Shown here: piece after piece, positions 24,950 to 34,440 of the stretch
Layout of the letters: each line of letters opens with the position of its first letter
How positions within the stretch are numbered: position 1 is the first letter of the stretch
NCBI GenBank assembly: GCA_035527845.1
Contig: DATKZT010000032.1
Coordinates: 6,221-70,220 of the forward strand
DNA: 64,000 bases
Source: JAUWKC01 sp035527845
GTDB lineage: Bacteria > Planctomycetota > Phycisphaerae > Sedimentisphaerales > Anaerobacaceae
Reading direction: 5' to 3'
Translations under genes and position numbers: made by a program
Notes under the pieces: model-generated
What the model saw: only the letters and a program-made list of their open reading frames with translations
Databases searched by the model: none
What the model was told of the DNA's origin: nothing

Positions 24950-27382
24950 ATGTACACTTCAGTAAGCAGGCTTAATAGCCCAAAACGCAATATAGAACAG
25001 TTGGTCGTGCTCAGCGTATTGGCCGTGCTGTTTGGCCCTGTTGTTTTGGCGCAGGAGGATACCAACACGCCCAGTATGATTGAGCCGAACGTGCCGTTCA
25101 GGGTCGCCCTTAACTTCCAGGATGTGCCGCTGCAGACTGTGCTGGAGTACCTCTCGGAGACGGCCGGTCTTGTCGTTGTGTGCGATGAGCCTTTGAATGG
25201 TCGTATCACAGTCATCAGCCGGCAACCTGTGGGTATTAGTGAGGCCATTTCTCTGATCAATTCGGTGCTTAAGGAAAGGGACCTGGCCGCGGTGCGCACA
25301 GGAAGGACCCTGCGAGTGGTAACCTTGGCCAAGGCCAAAACCATGAACCTGCCCGTAACGTCCGGCAGCGACCCCGATCTCATCACGCCCGCCGATGATA
25401 TCGTCACCCACGTGGTCTCCGTTCGTTATCTCGACGCCGCCAAGCTCAAGGAAAATCTTCAGTCTCTAATCCCGGAATACGCCAGTCTGCAGGCAAATCA
25501 GGAAGGCAACGCACTGATAATTACCGATACTACCGCGAACATAAAGCGACTGATGGAAATAATTCGCGCCCTGGATACACACATGGCTGGCGTGTCCGAG
25601 ATCAGGGTGTTTCATTTGCAGAGCGCCGACGCACGCAACACAGCCGACCTGATTAACAAGCTGTTTCAACCGGAGCAGCAGGCAAGCTCCCGGACGCCCC
25701 AGAGCCCGCGCGATATGATGCGCATGATGATGAGCAGGAGGGGGCGCGGCAGGGACTCGGAAGAGGAGCAGCAACAGACCGAAGGCCGTGCAGGGGCGCG
25801 CGTCGTAGCCGCCGCAGATGACCGCACCAACTCGGTGGTTGTCAGCGGACCGGCCGACACCATGGGAGTGGTGGGCCAGGTGATAGAGGCCCTGGACTCA
25901 CGAAGCGCCGCTGTCGCCGATGTGAAGGTCTTTCATCTCGAATATGCCGATGCCGAGAATACCGCCCAGCTTATCAACGAGGTCTTCGGGAAAGACCGCA
26001 GCTCATCGCGGTCGCGGTCCTCTTCCACAGACTTGCCTTTGTCCTTCCGTCGCGGGCGCTTCGGCAGCAACGATTCTCAGCAAACCCAGGAGAGCGACAG
26101 GAGCGGCAGCATCGTCGAAGTCGTGGCCTCGGCCGATCAACGCACGAACTCCATCGTGGTAAGCGGCCCGCCAGACACGCTCGAGGTAATAGCCCAAGTG
26201 ATCAAGGAACTGGATGCGAATCCGGAGCAGGAGCGCCAGATTTTTGTTTACGCGCTCAAGAATGCCGAAGCATCGAATCTCAAGGAGATACTCAACAACC
26301 TGTTCACAGAGATACAGTCACTGAACCAGGAAGGAGGCGGCAGCTCGAATCAGGGGTTCCGGGGACAGACCGGCCGCGGCCAGGGCCAGCAGGCGGCATC
26401 TCGGACGACAAGCCAGACTCCCAGCGAAGGGGATTTGTCCGAAGAAGCCTATTTCGAAGCCGATGATAACACCAATTCCTTGCTCGTGATGACCTCTTCG
26501 AAGAATTACGCAAAAATCAAACCGATAATCGACCAACTGGACAGGCGCCTCGGCCAGGTGCTCATCAAAGTCCTGTTTGCCGAGATCACCCACAGCGATG
26601 ATCTTGACCTGGGCCTGGAGTTCTCAGCACTGAACCTCAGAAGCGGTGGGGACAGCACGCTCTTTTCCACCGACTTCGGTATCGCCGCCAAAACCGGCGG
26701 CCTTGTCGTCAAGGCCGTCGAAGGCGACCTGACCGCAACCCTGCGGGCCCTGCAGGAAGTGGGAAAGCTCAATATCCTTTCCAGGCCCTATATCCTGACC
26801 AGGGATAATCAGACCGCCACCATTACTGTCGGCGAAGAGGTTCCCTTTATTACCAACACGCGCACCACCGAGACAGGCCAGACCATCAATACGATTCAGT
26901 ACGAGGATATTGGAATCATTCTCGAAGTGACGCCTTCGATAAACCCCGAAGGCCTGGTCATCATGGACGTCAAGCCCGAAATCTCCACAACGACGGGCAA
27001 AACGGTGCCTATCTCCGAGACCGTGGACGCCGCCGTCTTTGCCAAACGCGCATCCCAAACGCGGGTGGAAGTGCGCGACGGACAGACAATTGTAATAGGC
27101 GGCCTCGTTGAAGACCAGGTTTCCGAAAACGTCCAAAAGGTCCCGCTGCTCGGCGACATACCTCTGGTGGGGTTACTTTTCCGACGGACAGTCACGGAAA
27201 AAAGCAAAACAGAGCTGCTGATCTTCCTCACACCCTTTGTTGCAATAGACGACGAGAGGCTCACGGCAATCTCAGAAACCGAAAAGGCACGCAGCACCCT
27301 TGAGCAGGGCGGCTTCGGAGCGGACGTCTTTCAGAAACACATGGAAGGCATGAAGGGAACTCTCGACTCGAAAAAGCCCTGA
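24950..27382 (+). CDS. gspD: Type II secretion outer-membrane secretin GspD
   Basis: Secretin of 810 aa that forms the outer-membrane channel. Signal peptide (QLVVLSVLAVLFGPVVLA), N0 domain (LNFQDVPLQTVLEYLSETAG), three N1-N3 repeats each with a DxRTNSIVVSGP-type motif, separated by Ser/Arg/Gln-rich linkers, then the secretin core (VGEEVPFITNTRTTETGQTI; LEVTPSINPEGLVIMDVKPE; GQTIVIGGLVEDQVSENVQK; VPLLGDIPLVGLLFRR). Start at 24950 with GGAG 9 nt upstream. The long low-complexity linkers inside N1-N3 are uncommon. It closes the operon; no prepilin peptidase gene is present. Confidence 0.93.
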   Translation: MYTSVSRLNSPKRNIEQLVVLSVLAVLFGPVVLAQEDTNTPSMIEPNVPFRVALNFQDVPLQTVLEYLSETAGLVVVCDEPLNGRITVISRQPVGISEAISLINSVLKERDLAAVRTGRTLRVVTLAKAKTMNLPVTSGSDPDLITPADDIVTHVVSVRYLDAAKLKENLQSLIPEYASLQANQEGNALIITDTTANIKRLMEIIRALDTHMAGVSEIRVFHLQSADARNTADLINKLFQPEQQASSRTPQSPRDMMRMMMSRRGRGRDSEEEQQQTEGRAGARVVAAADDRTNSVVVSGPADTMGVVGQVIEALDSRSAAVADVKVFHLEYADAENTAQLINEVFGKDRSSSRSRSSSTDLPLSFRRGRFGSNDSQQTQESDRSGSIVEVVASADQRTNSIVVSGPPDTLEVIAQVIKELDANPEQERQIFVYALKNAEASNLKEILNNLFTEIQSLNQEGGGSSNQGFRGQTGRGQGQQAASRTTSQTPSEGDLSEEAYFEADDNTNSLLVMTSSKNYAKIKPIIDQLDRRLGQVLIKVLFAEITHSDDLDLGLEFSALNLRSGGDSTLFSTDFGIAAKTGGLVVKAVEGDLTATLRALQEVGKLNILSRPYILTRDNQTATITVGEEVPFITNTRTTETGQTINTIQYEDIGIILEVTPSINPEGLVIMDVKPEISTTTGKTVPISETVDAAVFAKRASQTRVEVRDGQTIVIGGLVEDQVSENVQKVPLLGDIPLVGLLFRRTVTEKSKTELLIFLTPFVAIDDERLTAISETEKARSTLEQGGFGADVFQKHMEGMKGTLDSKKP

Positions 27383-27817
27383 GTCTCTCTACGGCAGGTT
27401 CCCCGGCATATTACTGCTCCCGGCAGTATCGCCCCAGGTCTGCACAGATTTGCCCTGGGAATGCGTTCGCCAGAAAGATCTGGTAATCTCCACAAAATCG
27501 TTCGTGTTCTTAGAAAAATCGAGACCGTAGCAGCAATAGAGAGTATCTTTGGTTTATCTTGGTTTGAGTCGCCGATATTCCAACATGGAAATGTTAGTCT
27601 ATACCCGCGTTCCAAGGGGGCAGGAATCCGAAGCGCTTGCACGTTTGCCAGATTTATCACTCAAGAGCACAGAACAACAAAGAATGGTCGCCACAGGTGC
27701 AGAGGGCAAAACCGACTTGGCGGAAAACTTGGCGTTTTCCGGCCGAACACTTAGCACACCATTAGACAACAATGGGCAGAGCACACACACTGACGGGGGC
27801 AAGACCGCAGATTCCAA
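27383..27817. other. Intergenic region after gspD
   Basis: Overlapping short frames occur on both strands, but none shows a credible start, family match or codon pattern. No terminator with a clear T-run was recognised. Confidence 0.45.
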
Positions 27818-27889
27818 AGCCAACGGTCGGATTCGAACCGACAACCCCTGGTTTACAAAACCAGAGCTCTGCCATTGAGCTACGTTGGC
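27818..27889 (-). tRNA. tRNA-Thr (anticodon TGT)
   Basis: Complete cloverleaf on the minus strand: acceptor GCCAACG/CGTTGGC, D arm GCTC...GAGC, anticodon stem CTGGT/ACCAG with loop TTTGTAA (anticodon TGT, reading ACA), T arm GTCGG TTCGAAT CCGAC, discriminator T. The CCA end is not encoded. Confidence 0.95.
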
Positions 27890-27899
27890 GCCTTCAGAA

Positions 27900-27928
27900 A
27901 TGATAATAAAAAGGTCCGCCTGGGTCAA
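27900..27928 (-). promoter_or_regulatory. Promoter of tRNA-Thr
   Basis: On the minus strand TTGACC (27928-27923) and TATCAT (27905-27900) with a 17-bp spacer, ending 10 bp before the mature tRNA. Confidence 0.6.
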
Positions 27929-28006
27929 TCTTCAAGAGAGACGGGCCGGGCGTTTGCCGGGTCGTACATAGAGCAGTTCGGGCGTTGTCTGAAGACTGAC
28001 GTGTTT

Positions 28007-31000
28007 TCACTCGTGCCAAATCGTCTCGGCAAGCCAATCCTCGGCTAATAAGGCAAAGTCGGTCATGTTGACGAGGCTGTTTCTGTCGAGATCAGCCGGG
28101 CGGTCGGGCTCGCTGCTGAGCCAATTGAGCGGCCAGTGTGCAAGGTCATCAAGGTCGACGGCTCCGTCGTTGGTCAGGTCGGCCAGCAAGCTCCAGCGGG
28201 CAGGCGTCTTGCTTGCCTGTGCAGTGCCGCCGTAACGTCCGATATTGATACGTTTGTTCCCCGGATGCGCCGGCTCGTTGCGCAGAGGACTGCCTGGATT
28301 GCCCGCGTCAATACACAAGCTCGTCACGGGGTCATAGACCCAGTCCTGGTGGTCGGGGCGCCATCGGCCAGCCTGTGACTTCAGGTGGTAATCGCCGGTG
28401 TCGGGGTCAACAAAGCAGGGGTCAGCGTCGATATTTCCCAGTCCGGGCCAGCCGCCTTTTATGTTGCTATATGTTGCCTGTGCCCTGCGGTCTATCTCAC
28501 CGTCCGCGTTGTCTCGTATGATCGAGTTGAGAACAATCGCGCTGGAGTGGTAGATACCAAGCCGTGTGTTTTGCACGACCGTGCAGTTGGTAATCGTCGG
28601 GTAAGCGCCCGAAAGACCGTGTCCGTGGTTTCTTGCAATGATAGAGTTGAGGATTTCGGGGCGGCTTGTCGACCTTAGTTCGATGCCGTCGGATTCATTT
28701 TCCACGATCGTGCAGTTGACTATTGTCGGACTGCTGTCGTTGGTGTAAATTCCGGGACCTCTATTTTTGGTGATGATGCAGTTGCGTATCGAGGGGCCGG
28801 CCTGGGCGAGGCGCAGACAAGATATTCCGCCGTCGTTCTCGACGTTTTTGATTCCGCCGGTTATGGTAAGGCCTGTGAGAGTGCAGGTGCTGTCTTCGGC
28901 TGAGTCGAAGGTTACGGCGGGCCCACGATAACCACCGTCAATAACGGTCGCGGCCACAACAGCGGGATCTTCGGGGTCAGTTGACCGAATCGTCAAATTC
29001 TTACCGTGGGGATTGATGTTCTCACCATACAGGCCGGCGTGCAGCACAATCTCATCGCCGGGTTCGGCGTCGTGAATGGCGTACTGGATGAAGTCGTACC
29101 TTCTGCCCTTGGTGCGATTCTCGACCGGGCCGTCTTTGCTGGTGTAGAAATAGCGTACGCGGAGCATAAGGTTTGCCAGGAAGCCCACTTCGCGAAAAGT
29201 CGCCCAATACTTGTAGTCGTCCCGTATATCGAAGTAGACCCAGGATCGTTCATGGTAGGGCGGGTCCGAGTCAATGCCATTGTAGTAGTGGCTGTCACCT
29301 TCGACCCAGCCTGCGTAGAAGCTGCCGGAGTCAATCCTCAGATCGAGCGAGGAAATGTCGACATCTAACCAGCCTCCTCCGGTTCTTACCTCGGTGGGAA
29401 GGCTTCCGAGTATAGTGCCCGGCAGGCCGTCGGGTCCATCATCGTCCCAGAGTGTGATGGTAATAATGGTTGCGTCTTCATCCGGCCTGGGAAAGAGGCG
29501 AAGCTGCATTGGATAGGAAGGGTAGGTGTTGGGAGTCATTCGCACGGCCAGCGCTCCGTCGGGCATGCCATAGCCGACGTATGTATTGTCGACCTGTCCG
29601 TCGTCGTAGGCCGATTGGGCAAACGCAACGGGGCAGGTAAACAGGCAGGTCCGCGAGTAATCATAAGGGCCCGCGGCCGTGAGACGCAGCGTGAACTCAA
29701 TGGTGTGGGTTCGGGGACAAAGAGGGTCCAGGGAGATAACAAATGGGTCGTCATGATTATCGGTAATGCTGCCGTATTCTGCGCTGGGGAATTGGGCCTG
29801 GGCTTTTGTAAGGGCCACGAAGGGATCGGAACTCTCGAGGGCGGCGGAGATGTCGGTGGCATCTGCCCAGCCGTTTATCAAGGACACTGACAGGCTGACG
29901 GTTTCGCCGGGTTCGAGACTGCCGTTGTTGTTTGCCCCGGCATCATCGATGACAATGCTCGGCGCAACGTACTGCAGGCCTCCTATGCCATGGTTGCCGA
30001 AAGCGGTGTAGATGGTTTCGGCATGGGGGGCGCCATTGGCGAGATAGCTGTCGCCGAAGCGCGTATCGTCCTCGATGAGCAGGGCCAACAGATATTCCTC
30101 GAATGTCTGAGTGTGGGCGTAGCGCACAAAGTGTACAACTTCATCCCACAGCTCGGGTGGGACTTGCGGGTCAATGTTCTGTCGAATTTCCCAGAGTGGG
30201 GCGCTGAGCATCTGACTGTCAAAATGGACCGAGTTCGAGAAATCGGTCTCACGGCGATAGCTGTTGTCGAGGGTTCTGAATCCATCCGGATAGTCCACCA
30301 GCAGGCCGCCGTCGCCGACGAGCGGCTCCTGGCTGGGACTGAGGACGCACGCGAAATAGTCGCTCCAGGCCTCGTTCATTGCCCCGGATTCCATGAAATA
30401 GGGGAATAAGACTCCGGCGTAGATTATAGACGTCGACGCATGCGTATATTCGTGATAGATTACATCAGAATAAAGACCAAAATCATCACAGTACCATCCA
30501 TTGCCTGCGCCAAATGTCATGCCCATGCTGTCCCAGTAGGCGCCGCAATAGCCGTATGGACAGCCGGCCTGTACCCTCACCGGCATAGCATAGTCCAAAC
30601 CTGAAGGATAATACGCAGAAGGTTCTCTGAGACCTGGATCCATTCCGACAAAGTAGTCGTGCGCCCGGTTGGTGTGCCAATAAACGCTCGGCTCAACAAT
30701 TTCATTGTACCAATCGCTGTTCCACAGGAAATTCACGACCTGCCCCGGCTCGACGCCCGGCTGCTCGAAACTTGCGTCCGCGTTGCAGTCATAAGTAATG
30801 TTGCAGTAACGTCCCGCCAGCTCAGATGTGACGGCGCAGGGGTTCCAGGGCGGCAGCACGCTATAGGACCCAGTCGGCTGTGTCTGAGTGGTGTTCCCTC
30901 CGCCCAGGTATGATACAACTTGCACATCGTCGATGTTCCAGCCGCCATAGGTGACGGACTCATCTGTAGGCCCCATAACCCAGCGAATGTACACGGCTGG

Positions 31001-32356
31001 CTGAAGAGCGGCAACGCCGGATATGTCGTATGAAAGCTGCGTCCAGAAATCGTCGCACATTCGGCTTATGCCGTTGGCCCAGATGGTAGCCCAGCTATTT
31101 CCATCGTTGGATACCTCGAGTGAGGCGTTATCCCAATTTGACGACTCGACGCTCAGCCACCGGACAAATTTCAAGTGAACATTTTCATACCCGGAACAAT
31201 CTATCGCCGGTGTGGTCAGATACTGAGGCTGGATGTCGTTGGGATATTCGCCCTGAAGGTTGTACCCGTAGACATTGTCGCCGGTGTAAGCTGAATTGGG
31301 GTCTGTACAGTAGTCCTCATCCCGGCCATTGGGCTGTCCAAAGGCCCACTGACCATCGGCGTTCCAGCCGGGGTCAGAATCGAAATTCCAGGACGCAAGG
31401 ACAACCTCAAGCCCCCGAGCAGTGACATTGCCGTAGGGAAAAGGAGCCGTCTGAGTGGGGTCAGCGGCGAACTCGGGCTTGTACTCGAGCTGGGCGGTAC
31501 CGGTCACGTTCTGGTAAACCAGGACGTTCGACTTACTTAGAATTCGGCCGGCCTCAGCGTCAATGAGGTATTCCCACTTCTTATGAATCTCAGGCTGGGA
31601 TATTTGCAGCTTCCAGCAGAGGCGGTATTCGAAGCCCTTTGGCCGGGTCAAAGGCAGGATGCACAGCTGGCCATCACTGACGCGGTCGCTGCCGGGCGCC
31701 TCCCGGCAGTCGGCACAAGCGAGGCGTATCGCCTGCTTAGCATCCACTTTGGGCTCTGTTTGCACTGTCACGCCGGGGTACAAATCACAGGAGAACATTA
31801 TAAGGCGGTTGTCCCTTGTAAAGGACATATTGAATTGACTGCCGAGGACCGGCACGCCCCTGTGCATCTGGCGCAAGCTCACGAACCAGCGTCCCCCCGC
31901 CTTTACCGCGTCGACCACCTCAAGGTCCTCCGCCCCAACCTTCAGCAGCTCCTTATTGGCAGCGGCAAAGTCCAGAGCAACCGGTCCGATGTTTTTTGGG
32001 GTCAACTCTTGCGCGCCGGGCAGGGCGAGTGGGCGACCGGCAACCAGATGAGGCGCGCCGGTAATTTGGTTCCATTGAACGAACCAGCCGCGGCGTGTCT
32101 CAGTCCGACCAACGAACTGCTGCCACGCCCGGTCGGCGTTGGGCACAGCCGCGTCTTTGCCGCCGCTACCGTTGGGCAGATGTGAGGCGACCCCGGCCTG
32201 CTCACCCCCGCCGGGGCCTGACGGCACAATTGCCCGTGTACTGACTGAATAAAGGGCGGGCGCCGGCTGTTCGGACAGAATGGCGAATGTCCGCCCGGCG
32301 GTCAACACCAGCACCACCCACACAAAAAAAGCCTGATTTTTCATTGGGTCGAACAT
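28007..32356 (-). CDS. Giant secreted gluzincin metalloprotease with beta-helix and dockerin
   Basis: Exported protein of 1449 aa. Order: signal peptide (FFVWVVLVLTAGRTFA); FTP-like propeptide (about 130-290); a MAM/jelly-roll-like insert (about 320-490, WNFDSDPGWNADGQWAFGQP); an M4/M36-type peptidase core with zinc motif HEYTH (about residue 634) and, 22 residues on, MNEAWSDYFA carrying the third ligand; beta-sandwich domains; a right-handed beta-helix (about 1130-1330, repeats like GPGIYTNDSSPTIVNCTIVE); and a dockerin-like tail (LTNDGAVDLDDL, LDRNSLVNMTDFALLAEDWL). Cell-surface or extracellular protein degradation is likely. The insert between propeptide and catalytic core is unusual. Start weakly supported; ATG at 32344 is an alternative. 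Confidence 0.9.
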   Translation of the reverse strand: MFDPMKNQAFFVWVVLVLTAGRTFAILSEQPAPALYSVSTRAIVPSGPGGGEQAGVASHLPNGSGGKDAAVPNADRAWQQFVGRTETRRGWFVQWNQITGAPHLVAGRPLALPGAQELTPKNIGPVALDFAAANKELLKVGAEDLEVVDAVKAGGRWFVSLRQMHRGVPVLGSQFNMSFTRDNRLIMFSCDLYPGVTVQTEPKVDAKQAIRLACADCREAPGSDRVSDGQLCILPLTRPKGFEYRLCWKLQISQPEIHKKWEYLIDAEAGRILSKSNVLVYQNVTGTAQLEYKPEFAADPTQTAPFPYGNVTARGLEVVLASWNFDSDPGWNADGQWAFGQPNGRDEDYCTDPNSAYTGDNVYGYNLQGEYPNDIQPQYLTTPAIDCSGYENVHLKFVRWLSVESSNWDNASLEVSNDGNSWATIWANGISRMCDDFWTQLSYDISGVAALQPAVYIRWVMGPTDESVTYGGWNIDDVQVVSYLGGGNTTQTQPTGSYSVLPPWNPCAVTSELAGRYCNITYDCNADASFEQPGVEPGQVVNFLWNSDWYNEIVEPSVYWHTNRAHDYFVGMDPGLREPSAYYPSGLDYAMPVRVQAGCPYGYCGAYWDSMGMTFGAGNGWYCDDFGLYSDVIYHEYTHASTSIIYAGVLFPYFMESGAMNEAWSDYFACVLSPSQEPLVGDGGLLVDYPDGFRTLDNSYRRETDFSNSVHFDSQMLSAPLWEIRQNIDPQVPPELWDEVVHFVRYAHTQTFEEYLLALLIEDDTRFGDSYLANGAPHAETIYTAFGNHGIGGLQYVAPSIVIDDAGANNNGSLEPGETVSLSVSLINGWADATDISAALESSDPFVALTKAQAQFPSAEYGSITDNHDDPFVISLDPLCPRTHTIEFTLRLTAAGPYDYSRTCLFTCPVAFAQSAYDDGQVDNTYVGYGMPDGALAVRMTPNTYPSYPMQLRLFPRPDEDATIITITLWDDDGPDGLPGTILGSLPTEVRTGGGWLDVDISSLDLRIDSGSFYAGWVEGDSHYYNGIDSDPPYHERSWVYFDIRDDYKYWATFREVGFLANLMLRVRYFYTSKDGPVENRTKGRRYDFIQYAIHDAEPGDEIVLHAGLYGENINPHGKNLTIRSTDPEDPAVVAATVIDGGYRGPAVTFDSAEDSTCTLTGLTITGGIKNVENDGGISCLRLAQAGPSIRNCIITKNRGPGIYTNDSSPTIVNCTIVENESDGIELRSTSRPEILNSIIARNHGHGLSGAYPTITNCTVVQNTRLGIYHSSAIVLNSIIRDNADGEIDRRAQATYSNIKGGWPGLGNIDADPCFVDPDTGDYHLKSQAGRWRPDHQDWVYDPVTSLCIDAGNPGSPLRNEPAHPGNKRINIGRYGGTAQASKTPARWSLLADLTNDGAVDLDDLAHWPLNWLSSEPDRPADLDRNSLVNMTDFALLAEDWLAETIWHE

Positions 32357-32769
32357 CGGAAGAAGCGAGGCGTCGGATCATACGAGCCTAACCAACACAC
32401 GTGCTCCCTGCACCAGAATGATAGCTGCAAACACCCACCATACTCGAATGTTATTGCTCCCATAAGGCAAGAGGCAGGGCAACCAAGACCAGATCAAGAA
32501 CATTCTGTTCTCTACCCCCCTCATACCCTGGCAATAGGATTTCAATATCATTATACGTATTGCAAGTCGGTCAGGCAAGGACTTTTTGTCCAGGCCACCG
32601 GATGGGCAGTTGGATTGTGCCCGCTGCAGAGCGACACACAGAATCGGCACGCAAGTACTTGCACACTGTTCTGCAGGCGGCTATTATGGCAGGGCAATTT
32701 GACCTGCGCAGGCGGCGGCTGTGGACGGTCGGCCCTTACGTGGGCGCCTGACAGGAAAGGAGTCTTAAG
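32357..32769. other. Divergent intergenic region with possible GH130 promoter
   Basis: Separates the minus-strand protease from the plus-strand GH130 gene. On the plus strand TTGCAC (32659-32664) and TATTAT (32682-32687) with a 17-bp spacer may be the GH130 promoter; the -35 is poor. A minus-strand frame at 32378-32650 with a hydrophobic end was not accepted as a gene. Confidence 0.4.
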
Positions 32770-33816
32770 GTGAAGATATGGCGATGCCCGAAGAATCCCG
32801 TTATCAGGCCGGAGTATGTCAAGCCTTCCCGAGACAACTTCGAAGTCATCGGTGTGTTCAATGCCGGCGTGACCCGTCTCGAAAATGAGGTCCTTTTATT
32901 GCTTCGCGTGGCGGAAAGACCGATCAGCGAGCACCCCGACGTCGTATCGGTGGCCATTTACAACGCAATACAAGGTAAAATCGTCATCAAAAACTTTTCA
33001 AAGGATGACCCGGACAACAATTTTTCAGACCCCAGACTGATAATAAGGCCCGCAGAAACCTATTTGACATCCATTTCGCATCTGAGGGTGGCGCGCAGCA
33101 GCGACGGCGTGAACTTCGATATTCAAGAGCGTGCCGCCATGGCCCCGGCAAGTGATTACGAAGCCTTCGGCATCGAAGACCCCCGAATCAGCCTCATTGA
33201 GGGTACTTACTACATCAGTTACGTTGCGGTCTGCCCCTTCGGAATAACGACTTGCCTGGCATCGACGAGGGACTTCCGCTCATTCGAGCGCCACGGAGTA
33301 CTGTTCTGTCCGGAAAATAAGGATGTGGCGCTTTTTCCGGAGAGAATCGACGGCAAATATTATGCGCTTCACAGGCCGGTTTCGAACTTGTTCGAAAATC
33401 ACGACATCTGGATTGCCGACTCAAGCGACCTGACACATTGGGGAAATCATCGTTATCTCATGAGCCCTCGTGCCGGGTATTGGGACGAGATAAAGATCGG
33501 GGCCAGCGCCGTGCCTTTCAAAATCGAGCAGGGTTGGCTGGAGATTTATCACGGCGCAGACCGCAACAATCGCTACTGCCTCGGCGCCGTGCTGCTGGAC
33601 GCCGGCGACCCGGGCAGGATCATCGCCAGGGCGAAAGACCCCATCCTCGAGCCCGAGGCGGATTATGAGACTGCAGGGTTCTTTGGAAACGTGGTGTTCA
33701 GTTGCGGGCTGCTCTGCGAAGAGGACAAGCTCAAGATTTATTATGGGGTCGCCGACAGCGCGGTCGCGTACGCAGAGGCGCCCTTGCGGGACGTTTTGGA
33801 GAAACTAAGCTCATAG
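32770..33816 (+). CDS. GH130 family glycoside phosphorylase (beta-mannoside type)
   Basis: Cytoplasmic five-bladed propeller enzyme, 348 aa. GH130 members cleave beta-1,4- or 1,2-mannosides with phosphate to give mannose 1-phosphate. Seen: VFNAGVTRLENEVLLLLRVA, ISHLRVARSSDGVNFDI, the catalytic-acid region FGIEDPRISLIEGTYYISYV with Asp in EDPR, KDVALFPERIDGKYYALHRP with the phosphate-binding basic residues, and WLEIYHGADRNNRYCLGAVL. The GTG start has an excellent GGAAAGGAG upstream. Transcribed alone. It probably acts with beta-mannan uptake and possibly with the glycosyltransferase at 9032; linkage specificity cannot be read. Confidence 0.92.
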   Translation: MKIWRCPKNPVIRPEYVKPSRDNFEVIGVFNAGVTRLENEVLLLLRVAERPISEHPDVVSVAIYNAIQGKIVIKNFSKDDPDNNFSDPRLIIRPAETYLTSISHLRVARSSDGVNFDIQERAAMAPASDYEAFGIEDPRISLIEGTYYISYVAVCPFGITTCLASTRDFRSFERHGVLFCPENKDVALFPERIDGKYYALHRPVSNLFENHDIWIADSSDLTHWGNHRYLMSPRAGYWDEIKIGASAVPFKIEQGWLEIYHGADRNNRYCLGAVLLDAGDPGRIIARAKDPILEPEADYETAGFFGNVVFSCGLLCEEDKLKIYYGVADSAVAYAEAPLRDVLEKLSS

Positions 33817-34221
33817 TATGCCTCTTGAGATTCGGCGCCCGGGACTCTTGTCATTCTGTGCGAAACGCTTGTTTATGCTAATGGTTGTCTGCCATTTGCC
33901 GGGGGTTCAAGTACCCTGCCGGGCTTATGCTACAGCGGATAAGAAGCACAGACTGCACCACAAGACCCTTGATTCTCTTAGAGCCCTAAATGTGGTTTTC
34001 TGTAAACATCGTGCGAATTGCTGCTTCAGTCGAGGAATATCGAGTTCAATCGGTGTGAAAATAGGCGAAGTGGGAAGTTGAGGCGTTGACAAAAAGCTAC
34101 ATGCTGACAAGACTCCACCAGCAGCAGTTTCGGGGCCGGAACTGACTCTTTGGATATAACTGTTTGTATTACAGCTTCTTACGCACTTGCACAAGACCTT
34201 TCGGTAAGGGTCTCTTGATTC

Positions 34222-34236
34222 TGGCATATACTTTGC
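34222..34236 (+). promoter_or_regulatory. sigma54-type (-24/-12) promoter candidate
   Basis: TGGCAT-ATACT-TTGC: GG at 34223-34224 and GC at 34235-34236 are separated by exactly 10 bp, the spacing sigma54 demands. Only the sixth base of TGGCAC differs. Downstream on this strand lies the structured non-coding segment 34248-34440 and no gene. Confidence 0.5.
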
Positions 34237-34247
34237 GGTAATTTTAC

Positions 34248-34440
34248 CTTTCGCCCTTTAGGTCGAAGATATTGGGCGGAACATCCTAAAAAGCGATGAG
34301 CACAAAAGGAGGAGAAGGATTGGTCCGCCCGATCTGGCAAGAGTGCAAGACCGGTGGTGTTCGGGCGGAAAGCCCTGGGTCGCCGGTTTTGTTGAAAATA
34401 TGTTGGGGAGCCGTTCCGGAGGAGGGGCGGCTCCATTTTT
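34248..34440 (+). ncRNA. Candidate non-coding RNA with repeated GGA motifs
   Basis: About 190 nt between the sigma54-type site and an intrinsic terminator, with no plausible reading frame. It can fold: GGGCGGA pairs with TCCGCCC (about 34274-34350), GGGC-GGAAA-GCCC forms a short hairpin exposing GGA (near 34356-34370), and the terminator loop holds GGAGGA. Seven GGA triplets are present, several in loops, like CsrA/RsmA-sequestering RNAs. The next gene is on the opposite strand, so it is not a leader. No known RNA family was recognised; the regions 33817-34200 and 34441-34614 show nothing further. Confidence 0.4.
34407..34440 (+). terminator. Intrinsic terminator of the candidate ncRNA
   Basis: GGAGCCG (34407-34413) pairs with CGGCTCC (34428-34434) around a GGAGGA-containing loop, followed by ATTTTT. 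Confidence 0.65.

Noticed and set aside
27461..27878. Overlapping plus- and minus-strand frames of 97-109 codons after gspD
   Set aside because: They shadow each other and the tRNA, lack ribosome binding sites and show no protein family pattern.
32378..32650. Minus-strand 90-codon frame with a hydrophobic C-terminal half (FLIWSWLPCLL, VWWVFAAIIL)
   Set aside because: No ribosome binding site, no family resemblance, and it fills the divergent promoter region of GH130; the hydrophobicity may be chance.
33818..34081. Plus-strand frame of 87 codons after GH130
   Set aside because: No ribosome binding site and no recognisable sequence; composition looks non-coding.
34086..34115. TTGACA near 34086 as promoter for the candidate ncRNA
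   Set aside because: The position 17 bp on reads AAGACT; the sigma54-type site lies closer and is much better.
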